A stretch of 9,925 nt of DNA, taken from NCBI GenBank assembly GCA_027858275.1, contig JAQIDA010000023.1, positions 1-9,925 of the forward strand, given 5' to 3'. The DNA is from Candidatus Kapaibacterium sp. Lineage in GTDB: Bacteria > Bacteroidota > Ignavibacteria > Kapaibacteriales > UBA2268. The notes beneath the pieces were generated by a model. It had not been told where the DNA came from, did not search any database, and worked only from the letters and a program-made list of their open reading frames with translations. This document shows, piece after piece, positions 1 through 7,068 of this stretch. Both the position numbers and the translations under genes were made by a program. Numbering within the stretch: position 1 is the first letter of the stretch; each line of letters opens with the position of its first letter.

Positions 1-17
1 TTATACATTCCTTGCTT

Positions 18-44
18 TTGCTTATATTTACATGTTCATATAAT
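18..44 (+). promoter_or_regulatory. Possible sigma-70-like promoter of the M28 peptidase gene
   Basis: A perfect TATAAT lies at 39-44, and TTGCTT lies at 18-23 as a possible -35 element. The spacer is only 15 bases, shorter than the usual 17. Transcription would start near position 51, giving a leader of about 13 bases before the start codon. A second TTGCTT at 12-17 would give a 21-base spacer, which is too long. AT-rich sequence produces such boxes by chance, and Bacteroidota often use a different -7 element, so the call is weak. Confidence 0.35.
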
Positions 45-63
45 ATCAAAACAACAAAGGTTT

Positions 64-1425
64 ATGATGATAATACGACTAACTATTTTTGCTTTGTTTT
101 TAACACTATTCTCTATGCCGGCGCATTCCGACGATGCCGAAGAATTCAAACAAAAACATATCGACAATGTCCGGATGATCATAGCCTCGGCTATGAAAGA
201 CAGCAGCGCTTGGGAAAGCCTTGCTTATATGTGCGACACTTACGGACCTCGCTTCAGCGGCACAAAGAATCTGGAAAATGCTTTGGCTTGGATGAAAAGA
301 AGTATGGAAGAAGACGGTCTCGACAACGTCCGAGCTGAGGATGTTATGATTCCGGTGTGGGTGCGAGGCAATGAATATTGCACAATGCTTGAACCGAGTG
401 TAGCGAAATTAGAAATGACCGGACTTGGTCGAAGTATCGGCACGCCCAAAGAGGGGATAACTGCCGAAGTTTTCGTTGTCACAGGTTTTGACGATCTGGA
501 TGCTAACGCGGATAAAGTCAAAGGGAAAATTGTTGTTTATGACATCCCATATATAAGCTACGGCCAAGCTGTTCAATACAGAGTTCACGGTGCTGACCCG
601 GCAGCTGAATACGGAGCTGTCGCAAGTCTTGTAAGATCATCCAGTCCTATTGGTATGAACAATCCGCATTCGGGGAGTATGAGATATAAAAATCCCGACG
701 TTAAGATCCCTCACGCCGCGATTACCGCCGAAGACGCTGCCATGTTAGGTCGGATGCAAAAACGCGGTCAGACGCCCGTTATTAAGCTTTATATGGAAGC
801 TGACACACTGCCGGACGCTTTGTCGGCGAATATAGTCGGAGAATACAAAACTGACAATCCGAATGATACAATCATAGTTGTCGGCGGACACAGCGATTCA
901 TGGGATCTCGGTACGGGCGCGCACGACGACGCTTCCGGATGTTTGGCTACATGGAAAGCCGTGAAATTAATCAAAGACCTTGGTATAAAATTGCCGAGAA
1001 CATTGCGAGCCGTAATGTTTGTCAACGAAGAAAACGGTGTCAGAGGCGGCAAAGCCTACGCCGAGGCCCACAAAGACGAACCTCACGCAATGATGCTTGA
1101 AATGGACGGCGGAGCTTTTCCTCCTTCAAGAATTATGGTCGGCAACAAAAATGATTCCGTCCTTGCGATGCTCCAAATATTTAATCCCTTGCTGCATGAA
1201 ATTGATGATTCATTAAACGTCGTTCCCGGTTGGGGCGGGGTTGATATAGGTCCGATGTCTCGACAGAACAACATTCCATGTCTCGGTCTCGGCACTAACG
1301 GCGAAGGCAAATATTTTTGGTATCACCACGGACCGAGTGACACAGTTGACAAAATTGATCCGAAAGTTTTCAATCAATGTATAGCGGCGATTGCCGTCAC
1401 TATCTACTTATACGCGAATTTATAA
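64..1425 (+). CDS. Secreted M28 family zinc metallopeptidase (carboxypeptidase Q/aminopeptidase-like)
   Basis: This is an exported metallopeptidase expected to remove single amino acids from peptides in the periplasm or outside the cell, using two zinc ions. Residues 1-22 form a signal peptide (hydrophobic core, then AHS before DDAEE). A PA-like insert lies at about 130-235. The M28 catalytic set is complete: H276 in GGHSDSWD, bridging D288 in GAHDD, catalytic E322 and ligand E323 in NEENG, D348 in EMDGG, and a final His (H421 or H422) in YHHGPSDT. The 453-residue length and these motifs match the plasma glutamate carboxypeptidase/CPQ branch of M28; the exact substrate cannot be read from sequence. 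Two adjacent ATGs (64 and 67) are possible starts; AAAGG at 56-60 is 3 bases from the first and 6 from the second, so 67 may be the real one. pyrE follows after 25 bases with no terminator between, which suggests co-transcription. Confidence 0.93.
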   Translation: MMIIRLTIFALFLTLFSMPAHSDDAEEFKQKHIDNVRMIIASAMKDSSAWESLAYMCDTYGPRFSGTKNLENALAWMKRSMEEDGLDNVRAEDVMIPVWVRGNEYCTMLEPSVAKLEMTGLGRSIGTPKEGITAEVFVVTGFDDLDANADKVKGKIVVYDIPYISYGQAVQYRVHGADPAAEYGAVASLVRSSSPIGMNNPHSGSMRYKNPDVKIPHAAITAEDAAMLGRMQKRGQTPVIKLYMEADTLPDALSANIVGEYKTDNPNDTIIVVGGHSDSWDLGTGAHDDASGCLATWKAVKLIKDLGIKLPRTLRAVMFVNEENGVRGGKAYAEAHKDEPHAMMLEMDGGAFPPSRIMVGNKNDSVLAMLQIFNPLLHEIDDSLNVVPGWGGVDIGPMSRQNNIPCLGLGTNGEGKYFWYHHGPSDTVDKIDPKVFNQCIAAIAVTIYLYANL

Positions 1426-1450
1426 AAAACTTAAATACAAGGAAAATATT

Positions 1451-1975
1451 ATGACACGCGAAGAATTGGCAATCGGGATATATGAAACAGCTCACCTGAC
1501 AGGTGAATTTCTCTTGCGTTCGGGAGTTATCAGCAAAGAATATTTCGACAAGTACTTGTTCGAGAGCAATCCGGAACTTTTGGTTAATATAGCAGCGCAG
1601 TTAGAAACAAAACTCCCCGAAGGATTCGATCTTCTCGGCGGTTTGGAAATGGGCGGAATACCTATTGCCACAGCTTTATCAATGAAAACAAACAAGGCAG
1701 CTTGCTTTGTGCGCAAAGAAGCCAAAAAGTACGGAACTTGTAAATTCGCAGAAGGTCCGGAAATCAAAAATAAAAAGATCCTCGTCGTTGAAGATGTTGT
1801 CACAAGCGGCGGGCAAATTGTAATCAGTGTTAACGACCTCCGCACTCAGGGTGCGGAAATAACTCATGCGGTATGCGTGATTGATCGCGAAGCAGGCGGC
1901 GCTGATAACTTAAAGAAAATCGGCGTGGAATTGATTCCCCTGTTCACGATGAGTGAAATTAAAACACTGGTATAA
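1451..1975 (+). CDS. pyrE: Orotate phosphoribosyltransferase
   Basis: This cytoplasmic enzyme joins orotate to PRPP to give orotidine 5'-monophosphate and pyrophosphate, the fifth step of de novo UMP synthesis. The PRPP-binding signature is intact at residues 110-122 (ILVVEDVVTSGGQ, with the acidic pair E114-D115). The flexible catalytic loop is visible as FVRKEAKKYGT from residue 86, carrying R88, K89, K92 and K93, which in the family contact PRPP across the dimer interface. The 174-residue length is at the short end for the family but covers the whole domain. The start at 1451 is chosen because AAGGA at 1439-1443 sits 7 bases upstream and the protein then begins MTREELA; an in-frame ATG at 1391 would overlap the peptidase gene and add 20 residues unlike PyrE. 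No T-rich terminator follows directly; two palindromic repeats and the terminator of the opposing gene lie downstream. Confidence 0.95.
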   Translation: MTREELAIGIYETAHLTGEFLLRSGVISKEYFDKYLFESNPELLVNIAAQLETKLPEGFDLLGGLEMGGIPIATALSMKTNKAACFVRKEAKKYGTCKFAEGPEIKNKKILVVEDVVTSGGQIVISVNDLRTQGAEITHAVCVIDREAGGADNLKKIGVELIPLFTMSEIKTLV

Positions 1976-2025
1976 ACCTCGTAAAACCTCCCGATACTGC
2001 TGTCATACGACAATCATTCGTTGTA

Positions 2026-2047
2026 GAGACGCCCAATTTAGGCGTCT
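2026..2047. repeat. Short palindromic repeat, copy 1
   Basis: The unit GAGACGCC..GGCGTCT has a 7-bp stem (2027-2033 with 2041-2047) around a 7-base AT-rich loop. The same 22-base unit recurs exactly 60 bases downstream with one substitution. The sequence GTA just before it would extend the palindrome if the right arm were not degraded. No T-run follows, so it is not an ordinary intrinsic terminator. It resembles REP-like intergenic palindromes. Confidence 0.7.
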
Positions 2048-2085
2048 AAGCACGAAACAAATAAGACGGAAGAATTGTTATAATT

Positions 2086-2107
2086 GAGACGCCCAATTTG
2101 GGCGTCT
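2086..2107. repeat. Short palindromic repeat, copy 2
   Basis: This is the second copy of the 22-base unit at 2026-2047. One base differs (A to G in the loop-proximal position), which lengthens the perfect stem to 8 bp (2087-2094 with 2100-2107) with an AATTT loop. Both copies are followed within a few bases by ACGAA, so similarity extends slightly beyond the hairpin. The copies sit in the convergent gap after pyrE. Confidence 0.7.
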
Positions 2108-2186
2108 GTACGAATAATCCTGTTATTGGCTACTATTCCGGGTCTCCGCTGTCAACTGTTTTTAGGACGGAGCAAAACAATCACAT

Positions 2187-2220
2187 AAAAAAAGGACTGC
2201 CTGAAATCAGACAGTCCTTT
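2187..2220 (-). terminator. Intrinsic terminator of the VWA-OmpA gene
   Basis: The arms AAAGGACTG (2191-2199) and CAGTCCTTT (2212-2220) pair perfectly. Inside them CTG (2201-2203) pairs with CAG (2208-2210). The one position between is a C-A mismatch on the plus strand but a U-G wobble in the minus-strand RNA, making a 13-bp stem there. Read on the minus strand the hairpin is followed by seven T residues (2193-2187) and lies 23 bases after the VWA-OmpA stop codon. It may also stop transcripts coming from pyrE. Confidence 0.88.
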
Positions 2221-2243
2221 TCTATATTAATGCAGTTCTTATA

Positions 2244-3587
2244 TCACTTAGAAATGATAACTATTTCAGTTCTGCGATTCAATTTCCTGCCAAACGCAGT
2301 TCTGTTAGTAGCGATAGGCTTGCGTTCGCCGTATCCTTTAGTTTTGATACGGTTTGCGCTTATTCCCTTTTTAACAAGGTAATTTTTCACACCGTCCGCT
2401 CGTCTTTTTGACAGAAAGTCATTTATTCTGTGACTGCCGACACCGTCTGTGTGACCTTCCACCATAATAGTAACTGATGTTCTGTTTTCGAGGAATAAAT
2501 TCATGACTTCAAGTTCAGGTACCGAATCCGGCAGTTCTGAACTGTTAGTCTTATACAGCAGATTTTCAATAATCAGTTTTCTGCCCAGCTCAACTATCGG
2601 AATAGTTTTGCGGAACAATTCCTGTTTTTTTTCATTGAGCAAAGCAATGTTGATCGAATCCGGAATCGCGGCTTCGTCTGATCTGTATGTCAAAGCGTAG
2701 ACATTTGTCAGCTGGTCAGAAAAGTTATTCAGAACTGTTGAAAACGGATAATCAATATCGTAATTTGTGCCGCGAGTGCTTTTAGACATCATTTGATATT
2801 CCGTCAATCTTGGCGGAGCGATGCTAAACAATCTCATTTCCTTATCTCGATACATCTTTATAATGGACTGCGTTGTTTGATCTGATACACCGTCACCACC
2901 GATCTCGCCGGATTGATGATACCCGGCATCAGTAATAATCACAACAACTTTGTTAGCTGACGGTCTGAACTTAACAGCAGCCGCGGCTTGCAAAGCTTCC
3001 AAAGCATTTTCTTTGGTATCTCCGCCGGCTGCGACTTTGACAGATTTCAACCATTTTGTAAACAGATAAACATTGTCAGTCAGCCCATAATTTCGTTCTA
3101 CATAATCGGAATAAAGCACAAGCCCTATTTGATAATCAATGCCCCTGCGTACAAGAGACTGAGTGAATCCGCTGATATTACGACGAACCGCGTCAAAATG
3201 TCTCTGCATTGTCGCAGTTTTATCTATAACAAACACAAAATCAACCGGCACTCGTTCTCTTACACCGATTTTTTTTACTGAAATAACACGTTTTTCAACC
3301 CCGTTTTCCATGACAGTTAAATTGTCAGCATATAATGTATCGAGTGGTTCACCCAAAATATTATTTGCTTCAACAATTATTTTGATCTCAGGAAAATGTG
3401 ATATATCAACATTTCTGATTGTTAATTGAATTTCTTGTTGTGCGGATTTTACGGAAGCATTTTCTAATACTTCTTTAGACTTCCTTATTGACTGGCTCGA
3501 ATCAAACTTTACCTGCGCAGTCGCTTGTGCCGCCGTCATTAATACGGCAGCCAGAAAGCATAATCTGATCAATTTGATCATATACAT
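2244..3587 (-). CDS. Exported VWA-domain protein with C-terminal OmpA peptidoglycan-binding domain
   Basis: This is probably a periplasmic or outer-membrane-associated protein that grips peptidoglycan at one end and a protein partner at the other. A signal peptide covers about residues 1-25 (ending ATAQ), with no lipobox. Residues 50-115 look like the small beta domain that often precedes VWA domains. The VWA domain spans about 115-300 with a recognisable metal site: D122, T124 and T126 (DKTAT in place of the usual DxSxS), T191 in GGDTKEN and D220 in ITDAG. The OmpA domain spans about 340-447 (GHTDG, NDFLSKRRA, GYGERKP, GRKLNRRTEI); D381 and R396 match the OmpA pair that binds diaminopimelate. 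The ATG at 3587 is chosen because a G-run at 3597-3602 lies 9 bases upstream; a TTG at 3596 would touch the G-run directly. Terminators lie on both sides, so it is probably transcribed alone. The partner is unknown. Confidence 0.9.
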   Translation of the reverse strand: MYMIKLIRLCFLAAVLMTAAQATAQVKFDSSQSIRKSKEVLENASVKSAQQEIQLTIRNVDISHFPEIKIIVEANNILGEPLDTLYADNLTVMENGVEKRVISVKKIGVRERVPVDFVFVIDKTATMQRHFDAVRRNISGFTQSLVRRGIDYQIGLVLYSDYVERNYGLTDNVYLFTKWLKSVKVAAGGDTKENALEALQAAAAVKFRPSANKVVVIITDAGYHQSGEIGGDGVSDQTTQSIIKMYRDKEMRLFSIAPPRLTEYQMMSKSTRGTNYDIDYPFSTVLNNFSDQLTNVYALTYRSDEAAIPDSINIALLNEKKQELFRKTIPIVELGRKLIIENLLYKTNSSELPDSVPELEVMNLFLENRTSVTIMVEGHTDGVGSHRINDFLSKRRADGVKNYLVKKGISANRIKTKGYGERKPIATNRTAFGRKLNRRTEIVIISK

Positions 3588-3640
3588 TTTAATCAACCCC
3601 CCGTGATTAAGTGTAATAATTAATTGAAACTACTTCAAAT

Positions 3641-3680
3641 AAAATACCCTCTAACAAAATCAATTATTATCAGAGGGTAT
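3641..3680 (-). terminator. Intrinsic terminator after the 492-residue exported protein gene
   Basis: A perfect 9-bp stem joins ATACCCTCT (3644-3652) and AGAGGGTAT (3672-3680) around a 19-base AT-rich loop. On the minus strand the hairpin is followed by TTTATTTG (3643-3636) and starts 20 bases after the stop codon at 3701. It separates the three-gene unit from the VWA-OmpA gene. The long loop and interrupted T-run make it weaker than the terminator at 2187-2220, so some readthrough into VWA-OmpA is possible. Confidence 0.75.
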
Positions 3681-3700
3681 AATCTATCAGTTTGTTCCTC

Positions 3701-5179
3701 TTATATTGACAAACGCAATACAGGAGAAATCATAAAGAAATTAGTCGCTTCGTAAGACCTTGCGGCTCTAAGCGGAGTTGCGTATTTCGCTTCGAGATAC
3801 AACCACTCTCCAAAGATAGGCACATAAACTCTTCCGAGGAAAATCTGATTTGAATACTGCAAACTGAACCCAAACGGATTAGAAGCAGAATTTCTGTATT
3901 CAGCTTTCAAATATACCCAATCGCCTAATTCTGAAGGTTTCCAAGTGCGTAATCCGTTGATCTCTTTGTTATCAAAAAAAGTTTTTGATGTCTTTGCACC
4001 GTTGTCATTATAATTTTCTTTATAAACCGCGAGTTCTTGTACTTCACTATAGCTGATACCAAGATCAACGCGGACATAGTTTTCAGAACTCTTGTTATTC
4101 ATCCACCAGTTATAGAATGCGGTTACCTGACCTGTAGCCTTAAGCACAGGAGCAGTACCGAGTATGTCTATTTCTTCATTAAGAGCTCTGTCGTCTTTGA
4201 ACATATTGTCTTTGAACTCAATACTTTTGTTTCTGTCAATGGCGTAATTGCCTTCATCATCAATCGCGTAAGGCTCCAAGAATGTTTCCAAAGGCAATTC
4301 CATGTTGATGTGCAGACCTACTTCAGGATAAACCGGAAGATGGAAATCTGTGCCAAAAACTACTTTTCCGCCGGGGACAGTATTAAGGGCACGTTCACCA
4401 ACCCAATTTAATGCTGTATTAGTACCGTTGACACCGCTTGTGATTCTATAAGAATAACCAAGGTGAATATCGAGCAGATAAGGAATTCTTTCGCTTGTAG
4501 CTGCGTCTTTGTTAAAATACAAAGGTTTTTTTAGCAATACTTGTGCTTCGCCTGCTGACCAGAAATGGTATCCTATAGGATCATTACCAATTTTTGCTTT
4601 AAACCAAAAGCCTGTATCACCGATTTTCAATGTCTGTTCGAACAATGACAATGAAATTGAATGCTCTACATTTGTAGGTTCCATAAAATTGACAATTGCT
4701 TCTTGCTGAGGGATTGTTACCGGAATATCCGGTTCCAAATCAGTGTAACAATAATCTCTTTTAGGAAGATCAAAGCTGTAAACGTTTGTTGCGAAAGGAA
4801 CGTCACCGGAGATGAAATCAAGGAGCAATCCGAGATTGTCTTCAAGTTCAGTCGCGTTCATTGATTCACTGCCGCATTCAACGGAAAGGATTTCATAAGG
4901 ATCTTCCACATACTGGTGAGGCATTGACAAAACGATGATTCTCGTCATATCAAGGTTCTCTTCGGGATATCCCAGAGTTTTAAATGATTTATGGATCTGG
5001 ATCTGCAGATCTGATTCACATATTCTCCATCTCGGGAAATAGCGCATAACTTCAGGATCGATCGTAGTCATCGAGTCTATCATTGCTTGTCTGTCAACAA
5101 ATCCCGACTGCGCCTTCGCGTCGTTAGAACCTAACAGTATTGCCATACCTATCAGAACTAATGCAATATACTTTCTCAT
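3701..5179 (-). CDS. Exported protein of unknown function, probable outer-membrane beta-rich C-terminus; paralogue of the upstream gene
   Basis: I do not recognise the family. The 492-residue product begins with a clear signal peptide (hydrophobic core at about 5-17, cleavage after AKAQ at residue 24). Residues 25-170 form a mixed, partly acidic region with three cysteines (C54, C102, C144). From about residue 185 the sequence becomes alternating polar/hydrophobic, as in beta strands, and ends ISPVLRLSI, compatible with a final barrel strand. Motifs shared in order with the 562-residue neighbour are GF/FWS (190-208), GG..P (270-285), YVRVDLG (368-374) and PFGFSLQY (435-442), which indicates a diverged duplication. 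There are 102 bases and no terminator between the two genes, so they are probably co-transcribed. The only Shine-Dalgarno candidate is a weak AGG about 13 bases from the ATG. A surface or channel component is possible; the function is open. Confidence 0.8.
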   Translation of the reverse strand: MRKYIALVLIGMAILLGSNDAKAQSGFVDRQAMIDSMTTIDPEVMRYFPRWRICESDLQIQIHKSFKTLGYPEENLDMTRIIVLSMPHQYVEDPYEILSVECGSESMNATELEDNLGLLLDFISGDVPFATNVYSFDLPKRDYCYTDLEPDIPVTIPQQEAIVNFMEPTNVEHSISLSLFEQTLKIGDTGFWFKAKIGNDPIGYHFWSAGEAQVLLKKPLYFNKDAATSERIPYLLDIHLGYSYRITSGVNGTNTALNWVGERALNTVPGGKVVFGTDFHLPVYPEVGLHINMELPLETFLEPYAIDDEGNYAIDRNKSIEFKDNMFKDDRALNEEIDILGTAPVLKATGQVTAFYNWWMNNKSSENYVRVDLGISYSEVQELAVYKENYNDNGAKTSKTFFDNKEINGLRTWKPSELGDWVYLKAEYRNSASNPFGFSLQYSNQIFLGRVYVPIFGEWLYLEAKYATPLRAARSYEATNFFMISPVLRLSI

Positions 5180-5208
5180 AATAATTATTTGCCTGTATTA
5201 CTGTTTCT

Positions 5209-5218
5209 CAAATTATTT
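5209..5218 (-). promoter_or_regulatory. Shared leader motif upstream of the 492-residue protein gene
   Basis: On the minus strand this reads AAATAATTTG and lies 30 bases before the ATG at 5179. The same 10-mer occurs 33 bases before the start of the paralogous 562-residue gene. It is loosely like the Bacteroidota -7 element (TAnnTTTG) but one base short, so it may be an internal promoter, a translation-related leader, or a relic of the duplication that made the two genes. Confidence 0.3.
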
Positions 5219-5281
5219 TCTTTTATCGTATACAACTGTTATTTAACTTAAATAAAAGTCAAACAATGCTTCTTCTCTTTG

Positions 5282-6970
5282 TCAGAAATTGACAATGAGT
5301 CTTACCATAGGCATGATCACACTGTAATCTTCCCATTTATGTCTGTCGCGGAATGCAACAAAATAACCTTTTGCATCCAAACGAATAGCCAATGTGTTAT
5401 CTATAATCGGAATCTGCAACCAGATATTAGTTCCGAGAGCTTCGTCAAAATATTGAATTGAAGCACCAAAAGGTGTAGTTCCTGATTTTTTCATGAATTC
5501 CACTTTTCCTGAAATTCCGCCGATAGTTTCACTACCGTTCATTTTGAATTCAAATTCATCAGCAGTACCTTGGTAGTTCCACATTTCCATTGAATATACC
5601 GTGGCACCGAGACCGAATCTCAACCAATAGTCATAATCAACAGCCATGCCGAATGTGTAATGAAGCTGAGCATCGTATCTTACAAGAAAATCGCTGTCTT
5701 CTTTATTGTCGAAAATAAAGCTTGAACTTTCAAGGTTTCTGTTTTTATAGCTTGCTTCTTCAGCGTCACCAAATATTACGCCGCCGGCAAAGTGGAAAAC
5801 ACCACTTTTAGGAATAACTTTCATCGGGAAATCAAATGATCCCGTGAGACCTATACCACCGTGAGTAAGTCTTCTGTCCTGATCGGCAACGTCTTTTGAA
5901 AGATGAGCCCATCCGTCAGTAGGAAGAATAAGTCCAAGTTTTGTCCCTTGCCATACTGCGCTTGCCGATACTCTTTCGCTCCAGAATGACGGGAAGTTAA
6001 TCTCGTCCATACCGTAACGGAGTTCAAAACCGATTTCCGGAAGTGCAACATTTGAATATGAGAATGAATCGACGATAAAGCCTTCTCCGTCATCCCAACC
6101 GGGAAGAGGATATCTTCTCCAACTCACCAAATCGGGGCTGAGAACAACTTCGTTCCTTTTCAGTTCCATATCACCGGGCTGACCTTCGGATATTCTGACA
6201 AATTTTTGAACGTCAGATGTGTTGAGATATTTTGAAGACAATGATCTGGCCACACCGTATTTTCTGTCAGTAAACCATGTGGTTTTACCGAGGCCCTGTG
6301 CCTCCAGAGTTCTGTTTTCATAATTTCTCTGAACAATTACTTCTTCCATCAAACCATAAAGGTTTTCCGAAGCAAATGAAGAATCCAAAGGAAACAGTTT
6401 CAACTCATCATAAGTATAGATATCATCGTTACTGACATTTTTCAATACTTTTTCCATATTAGAAATATTTTTCTTAGAAACCAACATACCGATAATGTGT
6501 TCCGGAACTTCGCCGTAAGCAGCTCTGGATGTTATCAAATATGAGTGTTCGTAACGTTCTTTTACACCTATTTTAGTAGCCACATAATATGCAACTAACT
6601 GATCAAGTTCCTCTGTGGAAGGTAAGGGTAAACCCTGGTTTAGGATTTGGTCTGCGATTTCTATAGCACTGCTTTCAGCTTCTACCTCTCCCTTAACCAA
6701 AGTTTTCATTTGATTATCAAATTTTTCTAAAATTTTTTCATCGATTTTAATCGGATTATCAGCCATTTCTTTTGCTTCCAAAGCTCTTCTGAGTTCTGAA
6801 AGGTTTTTAACTTTGTAAATGTTGATAGTTCCGAATCTGTAATTCTTGAAACTTTTCAGAACATTTTCCATTTGTGACTTTGTAGGATCCCCATCCTGCG
6901 CGTTCACGGAAATATTCATCGCAAGTCCGAATATTATCAAGCTGACACATATTTTTAAGATATTTTTCAT
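5282..6970 (-). CDS. Exported protein of unknown function, probable outer-membrane beta-rich C-terminus; paralogue of the downstream gene
   Basis: I do not recognise the family. The 562-residue product starts with a signal peptide (hydrophobic core at about 5-20, cleavage after VNAQ near residue 25). Residues 30-215 are rich in charged helical sequence (for example NLSELRRALEAKE at 56-68). From about 285 the sequence becomes strand-like and ends MPMVRLIVNF, with a C-terminal Phe as is common in outer-membrane barrels. The C-terminal half shares ordered motifs with the 492-residue neighbour: GF at 314-315 and FWS at 329-331, GG..P from 371, WLRFGLG at 449-455 and PFGASIQY at 500-507. The helical N-terminal part has no obvious match in the neighbour, so the paralogues differ mainly there. 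It lies 98 bases after the GldM-like gene with no terminator between. The start is the first ATG and gives a complete signal peptide; the Shine-Dalgarno sequence is weak. A periplasm-facing helical domain on a barrel is my inference. Confidence 0.8.
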   Translation of the reverse strand: MKNILKICVSLIIFGLAMNISVNAQDGDPTKSQMENVLKSFKNYRFGTINIYKVKNLSELRRALEAKEMADNPIKIDEKILEKFDNQMKTLVKGEVEAESSAIEIADQILNQGLPLPSTEELDQLVAYYVATKIGVKERYEHSYLITSRAAYGEVPEHIIGMLVSKKNISNMEKVLKNVSNDDIYTYDELKLFPLDSSFASENLYGLMEEVIVQRNYENRTLEAQGLGKTTWFTDRKYGVARSLSSKYLNTSDVQKFVRISEGQPGDMELKRNEVVLSPDLVSWRRYPLPGWDDGEGFIVDSFSYSNVALPEIGFELRYGMDEINFPSFWSERVSASAVWQGTKLGLILPTDGWAHLSKDVADQDRRLTHGGIGLTGSFDFPMKVIPKSGVFHFAGGVIFGDAEEASYKNRNLESSSFIFDNKEDSDFLVRYDAQLHYTFGMAVDYDYWLRFGLGATVYSMEMWNYQGTADEFEFKMNGSETIGGISGKVEFMKKSGTTPFGASIQYFDEALGTNIWLQIPIIDNTLAIRLDAKGYFVAFRDRHKWEDYSVIMPMVRLIVNF

Positions 6971-7002
6971 CTTCTTTTATAGCCTTAACTGTGTGTATTT
7001 GA

Positions 7003-7012
7003 CAAATTATTT
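7003..7012 (-). promoter_or_regulatory. Shared leader motif upstream of the 562-residue protein gene
   Basis: On the minus strand this reads AAATAATTTG, 33 bases before the ATG at 6970, matching the motif at 5209-5218 in sequence and position. In both leaders an AGGC follows about 15-20 bases later. It could be an internal promoter or a relic of gene duplication. Confidence 0.3.
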
Positions 7013-7068
7013 CTTAGTTGTTTATTGTTATCATTTTGACCAAGCGTTTTGCAGCTCATATCAAATGA

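Noticed and set aside
1391..1450. Longer PyrE with an upstream ATG overlapping the peptidase gene
   Set aside because: The extra 20 residues do not look like the family N-terminus, and a good Shine-Dalgarno sits before the ATG at 1451.
2027..2107. The two palindromes as pyrE terminators
   Set aside because: Neither is followed by a T-run on the plus strand, and the repeated unit points to a dispersed element.
2098..2382. Plus-strand open frame starting in the convergent gap
   Set aside because: It runs through the terminator hairpin and antisense to the well-supported OmpA domain, and its sequence has no recognisable motif.
3588..3596. TTG start three codons upstream of the chosen VWA-OmpA start
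   Set aside because: It would touch the G-run at 3597-3602 with no spacer, while the ATG at 3587 has a normal 9-base spacing and gives a complete signal peptide.
3701..5179. The 492-residue protein as GldN/PorN
   Set aside because: It is much longer than the roughly 300 residues usual for GldN, I see no GldN-like motif, and its C-terminal half matches the neighbouring barrel-like protein.
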